A stretch of 18,983 nucleotides of DNA from LMEP-6097 sp049314535. Lineage in GTDB: Bacteria; Cyanobacteriota; Vampirovibrionia; LMEP-6097. Shown one piece after another: positions 1 through 8,616 of the stretch. Where the stretch lies: contig JBMOEX010000039.1 of the NCBI GenBank assembly GCA_049314535.1, forward strand, positions 1-18,983, given 5' to 3'. Below the pieces are notes generated by a model. The model was given only the letters and a program-made list of their open reading frames with translations, was not told where the DNA came from and searched no databases. Position numbers and translations under genes: made by a program. How positions within the stretch are numbered: the first letter of the stretch is position 1; the number at the start of each line of letters is the position of its first letter.

Positions 1-41
1 GGACGACGAAAACGCAGAAATTGAAGATTGCGAGTAGTCCC
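1..41 (+). repeat. Palindromic repeat, right half (copy C), cut by window edge
   Basis: This matches consensus positions 38-78 of the 78-bp repeat seen complete at 5540-5617 and 18397-18474. It carries the core GGACGACGAAAACGCAG followed by the 24-base right arm ending AGTAGTCCC. The right arm is of the same subtype as the copy at 18397-18474 (ATTGAAGATTGC then AGTAGTCCC or AGCAGTCCC). It ends three bases outside the stop codon of the minus-strand protease gene. On the plus strand one frame reads DDENAEIEDCE and then stops at 35-37, so it could also be the tail of a plus-strand gene entering from the left. The left half is outside the window. Confidence 0.85.
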
Positions 42-44
42 CTC

Positions 45-3000
45 TTAGAGGACGTTTACTGTAAGTATAGTAGACTTACCCGGAGCATTTGCACCATCAC
101 CTAAGTAATTCGCTGTAATAGTGTAAGTTCCACGTGTATTGAATCTTGCAATTATAGACGCTGACTTCATATGCCCAAAACCAGTTAATGCTGCGGTGCC
201 ATAATTAGTGCCTTTAGAATCAGTGAAACTAACACTGCCAGTAGGATTAGTACCATAAACCAGTCCGATTATATTCGTAGAAAAACCTGCTCTAGCAAAT
301 ATCGCTGTCGGAATAATAGACACAATAGCAGCTTGTTTTACTTGAACTAAGACTGGTGCCGAAGTCACTGACATAAAATTAGTGTCGCCTAAATATACCG
401 CCGTAATAAACCTAGCACCAGATAGTGTAACCGGCACACTTATAGAACCACTACTAGATTTAAGACTACCAGAGAGATTCACACGACCTAAAACCACACC
501 ACCATCTTTAATTTCGACAGTACCAGTCGGGAAAGCACCTAGCGTTTCAGAATTTGTAAGCTGAACTTGAGCCTGTACCAATCCACCAGCATTTACAGCA
601 TTAGGAGTTAACTGCAAAGTAATAGCTGGAGCTATTTTAACCGAGACAGTAACTGGGGCTGAAGTATTCGTAGAGTTGTTAGTATCTCCCTTGTATACAG
701 CTTTTATAACTTGATTACCGATAGAATTAAAGCTAGTAGAAAAAACAGCTGTTTTTAAATTCGCAGTACCAGAAAGTAATATGGAGCCTAAAACCTGATT
801 GCTGGCATTTGTGAAATCCACACTACCAGTAGGATTCACACCCGTGATACTAGCTGTAAAATTCACTACTTGCCTGAGACCAGCAGTAAGAGTATTTGCC
901 GTGATACTAGCAAGTGCTGAAGCTTTATTTACCGTAATAGCAGTCGCGGGCGAGCTGCTTACATTATTATTCGCATCACCACTGTAAGTAGCGATAATAT
1001 TCTTAGTCGTAGTATTAGGAATAGCTACTGAGAGGACTGCGTTTTTAGAGTTTCCTGTTCCTGTTAAATTGGCCGTCCCTAAAACGGTAGAATTAGTCGC
1101 ATCAGTAAATCTTACAGAGCCAGCCTGATTAATGCCCGTCACATTCGCTGTTAAGACAATAGTCTGACCTGCTGTCACGATATTAGGATTAACAGTAAGC
1201 TTCGTAGTAGTATTTGCTTTATTTAAAGTAACATCAAATGAAGTTGAGCTTACAGCATTATTACTCGCATCACCACTGTATGCAGCAGTAATAGTTCGCT
1301 TTCCAGCTTGTGAAAATATCTGATTCAAAGTAGCGATACTAGTTTTAGCACTACCAGTGAGGTTTATACTACCTACAGATACACCATTATCAAAGAACTT
1401 TACAGTTCCAGTCGGGAAGCTGGTATTTAATGTATTCGCTACCACAGTAGCAGTTAAAGCAAGTGGCTGGCCTACTGTAGCAGTTACAGGTGTGACTTTT
1501 AAAGAAATGCTCGGAGTGGTTTTCACAGCCAAGCTAAATAAAGCTGAGCTACTTGCATTATTATTAAGATCACCAGCATATGCCGCGCTAATAGACCTAG
1601 TTCCCACAGTAGAAAAAGACACTGAGAGATTAGCTGTTCCAGCAGTATCGGTACCAACTAAAGCTGCTGTACCTAAAACCCTATTATTAGTAGTATCAGT
1701 AAAGACCACATTACCACTAGGTTTAAAGCCAGTCACCGTAGCTGTAAGATTAATAGTTTTATTAGGTTCAGCTATGCCTGAAGGAAGACTTAACCTAGTA
1801 ATGGTATTAGCTTTCACTACCGAAAAATTAATAGGAGCTGAACCAGCTGGATCGTTCTTAGCATCACCACTATAGGTAGCACTAATAGTCCTATCTCCAA
1901 GAGTTAGGAAAGTCGCATTATATGAAACTGATTTACTATTAGCTGTTCCAGTTAAATTTACAGTCGCTATCGCTGAAGGATTTTTCGTATCTACGAAAGT
2001 AACAGTCCCAGTAGGATTCGCTCCAGAAACGGCAGCTACTAATAAAACTGACTTCCCTATCTCAGCTGGATTAGGAGCTATACTCACAAAAACCCTACTT
2101 GCTGTACTCAAGGAAGACGGCTCTAGTCTTTTCGCATCAAAAGCCACTCTAGCACCAGTGTTATCAAAGACTTCTAGTATTAAAAAATTATCCTTAGCCT
2201 TATCAAGAACTAAATTATTAAAAAGAGGGGCTTTCACTACAGGCGTGAAACCTTTAAATAAAAGCGTTTTAGCAGAACCATCTAAATTAGGCATATACGA
2301 AAGCTCATATCTAGCAAAATTCGCAGCAGAAGCAGTCCCCTGTACTAATTTAGTATTAAGGCTTACAGAACTAATTTCAGCCGTCGCTTTATTCTTAAGT
2401 GCTAGAAAAGAATCCACCATGGGTTTTACACGAGAAGTGAAATAGCTTCTCAGAAAAGCTAATTGCTCGGTTCCCGTATTAGGAGCAGAAAAAGCATTCC
2501 TGATTCTCTGCTGCACCTGTTCTAAAGTTAAACTAGGTTCGCTTGCTTTAATCAAAGCAGCTACCCCAGCCACATGCGGCGATGCCATAGAAGTTCCACT
2601 GTATCTTATATATTCAACAGGATTAGCTGCCCTAACGACAGAAGCTGATGTCGAAATAATTTCAACGCCAGGAGCTGAAATATCTATCAAGGAACCAAAA
2701 TTAGAGAATGAAGCAGCTTTAAAGTTTTTATCTAAAGCCGCAACTGTAATAACAGAAGGAATTCCAGCTGGAGTATATTGAGCAGCATCAGCTCCATCAT
2801 TGCCCGCAGCGACTACTACTACAGTACCTAATGCTTGAGCATAATTCACTGCATCCAGTAAAAAACTTGGTGTACTTGCTCTTGCCCCAAGTGACATATT
2901 AATTACATCAGCACCGTTATCAGCAGCCTGTTTCATCGCATTAGCTGCCGCCGATAAATCACCAGAACCAGCTGAATTTAAAACCTTCATGCACATAATC

Positions 3001-3947
3001 TTCGCTTTAGGAGAGACTCCTACCACACCAATAGAATTATTAATAACAGCAGCGATAGTTCCTGAAACGTGTGTACCGTGACCACCACTGCGATAAGCTG
3101 GTGTGTAGTGATCGTCTATAGGATCTGAATCATTATTAATATAGTCATAGCCTAAAACGAACTGCCTCACTCTAGAACTCAGTTCAGTACCGCTAATTTT
3201 TCCATCTTTGGGATTTACATCTAAATCATTTAAATCTATTATTCTATCTGAATTACTGTCACTGACGAGAGCTGGATTAACCCAAATATTACTCCAAAGA
3301 TCAACCAGATTATAATCAACACCAGTATCCAAAACGGCGACAATGGAACCTTCTCCCTGATTAATATCCCAAGCATCAGAAGATTTCATGGCTTTTATGC
3401 CCCATAAATTATCTGGATTAGCGTCAGTTAAATTATAGAAAGGATCATTTGCCGTAGCTTGCGTATAAATAGTAATATCTTCTTCGACGCTCTCCACATT
3501 CAGATTAGCTTTTAAAGCCTTTTTTGCTTTCTTTAATTCTGCTCTAGATTCAAAATTAACCTTATAAACCCTATCAAACCCATAACTTGCTTCTATTTCC
3601 TTGGCTTTTTGCTGTCTTTGTAAATATTTTTCAAGACCCTGAACAGCTAAGCTATTTCCAGAGGTAAAATTACTTGATCCTCCAGTTAAGACAGTAGTAT
3701 TATCAAGGCTTCCGAAAACTGCCTTAAATTTCTCCGAGTCTAAACCCAATGCATCAAAATCAATACTAGACAGAGCTGGTGATTTAGATTTTTTAAATTT
3801 CACTATTAGGCTATTATTCTCTGATACTAAATCTGCTTTATTTTCTATAAATTCAGCACTGAGAGGCACATTTATAAGTAATAAAGTTACAACTAGAGTT
3901 AAAGAAACTAAGGGTTTAATTAATAATCGGAAATTTTTTATAAGCAA
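45..3947 (-). CDS. Secreted S8 subtilisin-family protease with seven Ig-like repeats
   Basis: This is a serine endopeptidase of the subtilase family, probably exported and acting outside the cell. Numbering is from the TTG at 3947. Residues 1-33 form a signal peptide (basic start, long Leu/Val-rich core, LSAEF). An inhibitor-I9-like propeptide spans roughly 45-165. The catalytic domain follows, with Asp207 (VLDTGVD), His290 (GGHGTHV), oxyanion Asn383 (AAGND) and Ser453 (SGTSMASPHVAG), so the triad is complete. After a linker or small beta region (about 525-618) come seven Ig-like domains of about 97 residues (619-1300), of the Big_3-type pattern NPTGSVxFTD...YxGDxNN. Domains 3 and 6 are a distinct FPTGTV subtype. 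The start at 3947 is preferred because GGAGG lies 8 bases upstream and the signal peptide then begins cleanly. The longer TTG start at 3989 has no SD and adds 14 residues. The gene lies downstream of trhP and ends 3 bases from a palindromic repeat. Confidence 0.93.
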   Translation of the reverse strand: MLIKNFRLLIKPLVSLTLVVTLLLINVPLSAEFIENKADLVSENNSLIVKFKKSKSPALSSIDFDALGLDSEKFKAVFGSLDNTTVLTGGSSNFTSGNSLAVQGLEKYLQRQQKAKEIEASYGFDRVYKVNFESRAELKKAKKALKANLNVESVEEDITIYTQATANDPFYNLTDANPDNLWGIKAMKSSDAWDINQGEGSIVAVLDTGVDYNLVDLWSNIWVNPALVSDSNSDRIIDLNDLDVNPKDGKISGTELSSRVRQFVLGYDYINNDSDPIDDHYTPAYRSGGHGTHVSGTIAAVINNSIGVVGVSPKAKIMCMKVLNSAGSGDLSAAANAMKQAADNGADVINMSLGARASTPSFLLDAVNYAQALGTVVVVAAGNDGADAAQYTPAGIPSVITVAALDKNFKAASFSNFGSLIDISAPGVEIISTSASVVRAANPVEYIRYSGTSMASPHVAGVAALIKASEPSLTLEQVQQRIRNAFSAPNTGTEQLAFLRSYFTSRVKPMVDSFLALKNKATAEISSVSLNTKLVQGTASAANFARYELSYMPNLDGSAKTLLFKGFTPVVKAPLFNNLVLDKAKDNFLILEVFDNTGARVAFDAKRLEPSSLSTASRVFVSIAPNPAEIGKSVLLVAAVSGANPTGTVTFVDTKNPSAIATVNLTGTANSKSVSYNATFLTLGDRTISATYSGDAKNDPAGSAPINFSVVKANTITRLSLPSGIAEPNKTINLTATVTGFKPSGNVVFTDTTNNRVLGTAALVGTDTAGTANLSVSFSTVGTRSISAAYAGDLNNNASSSALFSLAVKTTPSISLKVTPVTATVGQPLALTATVVANTLNTSFPTGTVKFFDNGVSVGSINLTGSAKTSIATLNQIFSQAGKRTITAAYSGDASNNAVSSTSFDVTLNKANTTTKLTVNPNIVTAGQTIVLTANVTGINQAGSVRFTDATNSTVLGTANLTGTGNSKNAVLSVAIPNTTTKNIIATYSGDANNNVSSSPATAITVNKASALASITANTLTAGLRQVVNFTASITGVNPTGSVDFTNASNQVLGSILLSGTANLKTAVFSTSFNSIGNQVIKAVYKGDTNNSTNTSAPVTVSVKIAPAITLQLTPNAVNAGGLVQAQVQLTNSETLGAFPTGTVEIKDGGVVLGRVNLSGSLKSSSGSISVPVTLSGARFITAVYLGDTNFMSVTSAPVLVQVKQAAIVSIIPTAIFARAGFSTNIIGLVYGTNPTGSVSFTDSKGTNYGTAALTGFGHMKSASIIARFNTRGTYTITANYLGDGANAPGKSTILTVNVL

Positions 3948-3986
3948 AAGAGAAGCCTCCAATTTAATAAGTCGGAGGCTTCTCTT
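3948..3986 (-). promoter_or_regulatory. 13-bp perfect hairpin containing the protease ribosome binding site
   Basis: Arms 3948-3960 and 3974-3986 are perfectly complementary over 13 bp with a 13-base loop. On the minus strand the 3' arm contains GGAGG, placed 8 bases before the TTG at 3947. Folding would therefore hide the SD of the protease gene. The hairpin also lies about 90 bases after the trhP stop codon and is followed by a pyrimidine-rich stretch, so it could instead act as a terminator or attenuator for trhP. The structure is seen directly; the regulatory role is inferred. Confidence 0.6.
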
Positions 3987-4076
3987 CAAGGAATATGGCT
4001 AGACTTATTTAAAGTCTTAAATACAGAGCATTTAGACTAGTCTTACAATTACACGTGGTGGAAAGGTATCCATCCC

Positions 4077-5489
4077 TTACACTAGAGCCGTTTCGGATCT
4101 CTGCTTTAAACTTACTGGATCTTTATAGGGCATACGAAATATCGCATGTTCAAAACCTTCTGTTAAAGCTACTGGTATTTTAACAAACGCATTTTCACCG
4201 CCACCATGAAGATGCTCTGTCAGTTTAACTTGATTAGCATTTACATCTTCTGGAAGATAATCTGGATGCCCTTTGTAATAAGCCTCTGCTAAATTAAAAT
4301 CAAACTGCTGATTAGGAGTAATAACAGTAAGCGTATCTCCTTTATCTATACGGTTTTTAATTTCAAGTTCCGCCACCTGAGAGGCTTGATTATAAGATAC
4401 TAATCTTGCAGCATAAAGATGAGTCTGAATGCATGTATCTTTTTCTAATTCTTGAGCTTTAGCTTTAGCATTTCGAGCATAGAAACCAGGGATAAAACCA
4501 CGATTAGCAGTAGTAGATAATTCATCTAGAATTTCTCTTCTATCCTGCTCTGTGAGCACGGCGCCAGTTTTTAGTTTATCCAAAGCACGTTTATAAGCTC
4601 TCGCTACTATACTCGCGTAGTACTCAGTTTTATTACGCCCTTCAACTTTAAAACTGACTATACCTGCATCCATAAGGTCTTTTATATAATCAACAGCACA
4701 AAGATCTTTTGAGTTCATAATATAAGTACCATACTCATCTTCATCTATACTCATGAACTCACCTTTACGCTGACCTTCTTCTAAATAAAAATCACCTTCA
4801 AGCGGCACATAGTTCGTAGTGACATCATCGAAATGGCCTTGTTTTTCATATCTCTCTTTATCGTCATTAGCGTAAACTTTAAAACCCCATCTACAGCTGT
4901 GCGAGCAAGTTCCTTGATTAGCATCTCTGTAACTTAAATAATTAGAAAGTAAACAGCGACCTGAATAGGCCATGCAAATAGAACCATGAACGAAAGCCTC
5001 AAGCTCAATATCTGGCACATGTTCATGAATCTCTTTAATTTCCTGAACATTAAGTTCACGAGCAAGAATAACTCTCTCTACTCCATAATTTTTCCAGAAT
5101 TTAACTTGAGCCCAATTCGTATTATTTGCCTGAGTAGATAAGTGAATAACTGCTTCAGGAAAATGCTCTTTAGTCTCAGCGATAAGACCAGGATCAGTCA
5201 TAATGAAGGCATCTGGCTTACAGTCCATCATTTCCTTCATGGCTTCCATGAAGCCTTTTATTTTATTGTTATGTGCATAAATGTTACAGGTTAAATAAGC
5301 CTTTTTACCCTGCTTATGTACATAATCAACAGTCTCCTGCACTAGGTCTATATCAAAAAAATCATTCTCTCTAGCTCTTAGACTGTAACGTGGTACACCG
5401 ACATAAACGGCATCAGCACCAAAAGCTAATGCATAACGCACCTTCTCAAAGCTACCACCAGGCATTAATAATTCTAATTCTGCTGTCAT
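4077..5489 (-). CDS. trhP: Peptidase U32 family protein, TrhP/YegQ-type tRNA hydroxylation protein
   Basis: Family knowledge: TrhP (YegQ) is a cytoplasmic U32-family protein needed for prephenate-dependent hydroxylation of uridine 34 in tRNA; the family is historically labelled as a protease. The 470-residue length is close to the usual size (about 450). The N-terminal TIM-barrel signature reads LLMPGGSFEKVRYALAFGAD (7-26). The central signature has FVHGSICMAYSGRCLLSNYL (166-185) and then RDANQGTCSHSCRW, giving cysteines 172, 179, 195 and 199 in the spacing expected for the iron-sulfur site. SFKVEGRNKTEYY is a further conserved block near residue 280, followed by a C-terminal beta domain. The gene lies 128 bp downstream of the peroxidase gene; that gap holds a complete palindromic repeat. 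Specific assignment to TrhP rather than a sister U32 group rests on length and the cysteine motif. Confidence 0.9.
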   Translation of the reverse strand: MTAELELLMPGGSFEKVRYALAFGADAVYVGVPRYSLRARENDFFDIDLVQETVDYVHKQGKKAYLTCNIYAHNNKIKGFMEAMKEMMDCKPDAFIMTDPGLIAETKEHFPEAVIHLSTQANNTNWAQVKFWKNYGVERVILARELNVQEIKEIHEHVPDIELEAFVHGSICMAYSGRCLLSNYLSYRDANQGTCSHSCRWGFKVYANDDKERYEKQGHFDDVTTNYVPLEGDFYLEEGQRKGEFMSIDEDEYGTYIMNSKDLCAVDYIKDLMDAGIVSFKVEGRNKTEYYASIVARAYKRALDKLKTGAVLTEQDRREILDELSTTANRGFIPGFYARNAKAKAQELEKDTCIQTHLYAARLVSYNQASQVAELEIKNRIDKGDTLTVITPNQQFDFNLAEAYYKGHPDYLPEDVNANQVKLTEHLHGGGENAFVKIPVALTEGFEHAIFRMPYKDPVSLKQRSETALV

Positions 5490-5539
5490 ACGTATTATTT
5501 TAGCTTAGATAGGCTTCTAAATGTTTAGAAAAATACAGT

Positions 5540-5617
5540 GGCACTGCTGCCAAACGTGCAAGTTCAAGGCTGAGGAGGACGACGAAAACGCAGAAATTGG
5601 AGTTCGGCAACAGTGCC
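5540..5617 (+). repeat. Complete 78-bp palindromic repeat (copy A)
   Basis: This is one of two uninterrupted complete copies in the window. The ends are GGCACTGCTGCC and GGCAACAGTGCC, an inverted repeat with one mismatch over 12 bp. Pairing extends inward to about 16 bp. The middle is the conserved purine-rich core (GAGGAGGACGACGAAAACG, then CAGAAATTGGAG). The right end touches the stop codon of the minus-strand peroxidase gene with no gap. The length is 26 codons exactly. I find four of the six frames free of stops, which would allow in-frame residence in genes. No target duplication is visible around it. Confidence 0.9.
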
Positions 5618-6958
5618 TTAAAGAGTCTTCAAGAAAAGCACTATCTTGGTCACATCTTCCTTCGGAATATTTTTCCCGACTTGATATTCACCCATAATTT
5701 CTACAGTCCTAGATAGACTTCGGATAGTTCCATCGTGCAGATAAGGAAAAGTTTTCTTTATATTTCTTAAGGTTGGGACTTTAAATACATATCTATCAGC
5801 TTCGGCCCTCGTTACATTAAACCTGCCTAAATCTTCTTTAGCAAGTGGCATCTGTTTTAAACCATTAAGCCCCCCTGCTCTATCTGCAAAATAATCTTTA
5901 TAGACACCCATTTTCTGAAAAGAATTCGCTCCCACTGAGACTCCTAGGTGACAGTTATTACAGTTATATTTTTTAAATAACTCAAATCCTTGTTTCTCTT
6001 TATCAGAAAGTGCATAGTCATTACCTTTTAAATACGAATCGAATTTATTATCTGGGGTCACTAGTGATTTTTCAAACTCACCAATAGCAATCGCTATCTT
6101 CTCTCCAGTGATTTCTTGAGAACCAAAAGCACTCTCAAAGAGTACTGTATATTCAGCATCCGCAGTTAATTTCGCCACAACTTCATCCCAATTAGATCCC
6201 ATTTCCAGTGGATTATGTACTGGCCCACTAGCCTGTGCAATTAAATCCTCTGCTCTTCCATCCCAAAATTGCTTAATATTAAAAACTGAATTAAACACAG
6301 TAGGGGAGTTAATACGCCCATGACCACCCGCGACACCTGTTGAGAATTGCATTTGATCAGTTCCACCCTTAGCTAAATCATGACAAGAAGCACAAGAGAT
6401 GGTGTTATCACGTGAAAGCCTAGTATCACTAAACAGCTTCTCTCCAAGAAGTATTAAATTCTGATCTAATTCAAGATCTTCTTTGCTTGGAATAGGAATA
6501 AAATCACTATTACTAAGATCCTTAATCCAAGTCGTAACTATCTTCTTCTCGGTGTCACTAAAATGAGAATCCCAATGCATAAGCTTGTATTGAAGTGGGG
6601 GCATAGAACCATTCTCTAAAACACTTTTTATCTTATTTAAAGAGGTAGAACTGATTTCTGAATCGAACTCTTTATTGAAAACTTCGATTTCCATATTAAA
6701 ATAAGCTAAACCTTTCCTGATGTCTTGGTCTATTAAATCTTTAATAAATGGAAGATTGTAGTAAAAAGGATACTCTGTATGAGAAGTGTGACAATCTTTG
6801 CATTTCTTCATCAGCATTTCAGTCGCTACTTCAGTGTGCTTAGAATCTTGCTGACTAACTCTAATCCATTTTCTATCAAAATCAGCACTAGCCGATAATC
6901 CAAGGAAGAGAATCAAAGCCCAAGCGAAAGGTATTGAAAATCTCATTTTTTTAATCAT
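5618..6958 (-). CDS. Tri-heme cytochrome c peroxidase (CcpA/MauG family) with N-terminal heme domain
   Basis: This is a predicted extracytoplasmic c-type cytochrome that reduces hydrogen peroxide using electrons from the respiratory chain. A signal peptide is visible (IKKMRFSIPFAWALILFLGL, cleavage near ASA-DF, residue 25). Three CXXCH heme sites are present: CKDCH (53-57), CASCH (189-193) and CNNCH (333-337). The last two belong to the usual di-heme peroxidase fold, with FWDGRAEDLIAQASGP (231-246), PLEMGS and a C-terminal FPYLHDG. The first lies in an added haem-binding domain, residues about 45-150, with YPFYYNLP, GSMPPLQYKLMH and LSDTEK-like features. That addition makes the protein 446 residues against roughly 320-350 for the di-heme enzymes. 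Its start is divergent from atpA across a 93-bp gap. The stop codon abuts the palindromic repeat. The physiological electron donor cannot be told from sequence. Confidence 0.92.
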   Translation of the reverse strand: MIKKMRFSIPFAWALILFLGLSASADFDRKWIRVSQQDSKHTEVATEMLMKKCKDCHTSHTEYPFYYNLPFIKDLIDQDIRKGLAYFNMEIEVFNKEFDSEISSTSLNKIKSVLENGSMPPLQYKLMHWDSHFSDTEKKIVTTWIKDLSNSDFIPIPSKEDLELDQNLILLGEKLFSDTRLSRDNTISCASCHDLAKGGTDQMQFSTGVAGGHGRINSPTVFNSVFNIKQFWDGRAEDLIAQASGPVHNPLEMGSNWDEVVAKLTADAEYTVLFESAFGSQEITGEKIAIAIGEFEKSLVTPDNKFDSYLKGNDYALSDKEKQGFELFKKYNCNNCHLGVSVGANSFQKMGVYKDYFADRAGGLNGLKQMPLAKEDLGRFNVTRAEADRYVFKVPTLRNIKKTFPYLHDGTIRSLSRTVEIMGEYQVGKNIPKEDVTKIVLFLKTL

Positions 6959-7011
6959 CTAATCTTCGATATTAACAGAAAGTGAGTTTTTCCAATATTT
7001 CAAAATAAATT

Positions 7012-7020
7012 TGCTAACAT
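7012..7020 (+). promoter_or_regulatory. Possible extended -10 promoter for atpA
   Basis: TGCTAACAT matches an extended -10 element (TGn followed by TAnnAT) about 32 bases before the atpA start, which would give a short leader containing the SD AAGGA. No convincing -35 box is placed in front of it. It lies in the 93-bp divergent gap between the peroxidase gene and atpA, so some promoter is expected here; this particular site is a weak call. Confidence 0.35.
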
Positions 7021-7051
7021 TACTACTGATTTTATATAAGGAAACTACCCT

Positions 7052-8572
7052 ATGGCTATCAAACCCGAAGAAATTACACAAATTATCAAACAACAAATTC
7101 AGAACTTTCCTGATACGCAGATCTCACAAAACGTTGGCTCTGTTCTCAGTGCTGGTGATGGTATCACGAGAATTTATGGACTCAGCAGCGCTGTTAACGG
7201 TGAATTAGTAGAGTTCGATGACGGTACTAACGGCATGGTTATTAACTTAGAAGAAGATAACGTAGGTGTAGTTCTTTTAGGTCAGGGAGAGGGTATTAAA
7301 GAAGGTACTCAAGTTAAATCCACTGGCAAACTAGCTGCCATTGGGGTCAGCAACGAAATTCTAGGCAGAGTAGTAGATCCATTAGGTAAAGTTCTTGATG
7401 CTAAACAAAACTATCATATAGATAAATTTATGCCATTAGAGAAAATAGCTCCGGGCATAGTTAAGCGTAAATCAGTACACGAACCACTTCAAACAGGAAT
7501 CACTTCCATCGACGCTATGATCCCTATCGGCAGAGGTCAAAGAGAGCTTATCATTGGTGACAGACAGACTGGTAAAACAGCTATCGCGTTAGATACGATT
7601 TTAAATCAAAAGAATGTTCCAGAGGCAGATAGACCTATCTGCGTTTACGTATCTATCGGCCAAAGACAAGGTTCTGTTGCAAGAACAGTTAAGAAATTAG
7701 AAGATGCTGGTGCTATGGCTTACACAGTCGTAGTTCACGCAGGTTCTACAGATAGTTCTGCCTTACAGTTTTTAGCACCATATGCTGGCGTAGCAATCGC
7801 CGAATACTTTCTAGCTCAAGGCAAGCATGTTCTTTGTATTTATGATGACCTTACTAGACACGCTTGGGCCTACAGAGCGATGTCTCTTCTTTTAAGAAGA
7901 CCACCAGGTCGTGAAGCTTATCCAGGTGATGTATTCTATATCCATTCAAGATTACTTGAAAGAGCTTGTAAACTTTCTGATGCTGAAGGAGCTGGTTCTA
8001 TAACAGCTTTACCGATTATCGAAACACAGGCTGGTGACGTATCTGCTTATATTCCGACTAACGTAATTTCTATCACTGATGGACAGATCTTCTTAGATAC
8101 TGGTCTATTTAACGCTGGGGTAAGACCAGCTATTAACGTAGGCCTATCTGTATCTAGAGTAGGTGGTGCTGCCCAGACTAAAGCTATGAAAAAAGTAGCT
8201 GGTAAACTCAGACTTGAACTCGCTCAGTTTAAGGAACTTGAAGCTTTCGCACAGTTCGCTTCAGACTTAGATCCAGCGACACAGAGACAGATCACTCGTG
8301 GTAGAAAATCAGTAAAAGTTCTAATTCAAGATGAATTCTCTCCACTTACGGTCGGCGAGGAAGTTTCTGTAATATTCGCTGCTGGACAAGGCATTCTTGA
8401 CAGTATTGACGATACAAAAATCACCGAATTCAAGAAAGGCTGGTTTGAGTATTTCGCAGCTAATCATAAAACGCTTAAAGAGAAGCTTGATAGAGGAGAT
8501 TCATGGGACGATGATATCGTTAAGGAACTTCTAGAAAGTCTTAATAAATTCAAAGAGAATCTCTTTCTCTAA
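7052..8572 (+). CDS. atpA: F-type ATP synthase subunit alpha
   Basis: This is the non-catalytic nucleotide-binding subunit of the F1 head (alpha3beta3) of ATP synthase at the cytoplasmic membrane. At 506 residues it has full family length. The phosphate-binding loop is GDRQTGKT (169-176), the Walker B region is HVLCIYDDLTRH (near 265), and the family block PAINVGLSVSRVGGAAQ (about 364-380) is intact. The N-terminal beta-barrel (DGITRIYGL, residues 36-44) is also normal. The start has AAGGA 9 bases upstream. Unusually it stands alone: no delta subunit gene lies upstream and no gamma subunit gene downstream, where atpH-atpA-atpG would be normal. The next genes are rplD and rplW, 44 bp away. Confidence 0.99.
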   Translation: MAIKPEEITQIIKQQIQNFPDTQISQNVGSVLSAGDGITRIYGLSSAVNGELVEFDDGTNGMVINLEEDNVGVVLLGQGEGIKEGTQVKSTGKLAAIGVSNEILGRVVDPLGKVLDAKQNYHIDKFMPLEKIAPGIVKRKSVHEPLQTGITSIDAMIPIGRGQRELIIGDRQTGKTAIALDTILNQKNVPEADRPICVYVSIGQRQGSVARTVKKLEDAGAMAYTVVVHAGSTDSSALQFLAPYAGVAIAEYFLAQGKHVLCIYDDLTRHAWAYRAMSLLLRRPPGREAYPGDVFYIHSRLLERACKLSDAEGAGSITALPIIETQAGDVSAYIPTNVISITDGQIFLDTGLFNAGVRPAINVGLSVSRVGGAAQTKAMKKVAGKLRLELAQFKELEAFAQFASDLDPATQRQITRGRKSVKVLIQDEFSPLTVGEEVSVIFAAGQGILDSIDDTKITEFKKGWFEYFAANHKTLKEKLDRGDSWDDDIVKELLESLNKFKENLFL

Positions 8573-8573
8573 G

Positions 8574-8582
8574 TGTTATAAT
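8574..8582 (+). promoter_or_regulatory. Extended -10 promoter for rplD-rplW
   Basis: TGTTATAAT is a perfect match to the extended -10 consensus TGnTATAAT. It begins two bases after the atpA stop codon and 35 bases before the rplD start, so a transcript would have a leader of roughly 28 bases including the rplD SD (AAGG). No good -35 box is seen, as is common with extended -10 sites. This suggests the ribosomal protein genes can be transcribed independently of atpA. Confidence 0.5.
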
Positions 8583-8616
8583 ATTTAGTCTTGTATAAAA
8601 TTCAAGGTAATCAGTC

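Noticed and set aside
600..2000. Regularly spaced similar DNA segments, as in a repeat or CRISPR array
   Set aside because: The period is about 290 bp and matches protein-level Ig-domain repeats. There are no short identical repeats with unique spacers.
382..2445. Several open frames on the plus strand under the protease gene
   Set aside because: They are antisense shadows of the Ig-like repeats. Their products are Val/Leu/Thr-rich with no family features, and the minus-strand frame is clearly coding.
4034..4043. Perfect 10-bp palindrome AGACTAGTCT in the gap between trhP and the protease gene
   Set aside because: It could be an operator, but one short palindrome in AT-rich DNA is not enough and no second copy is seen.
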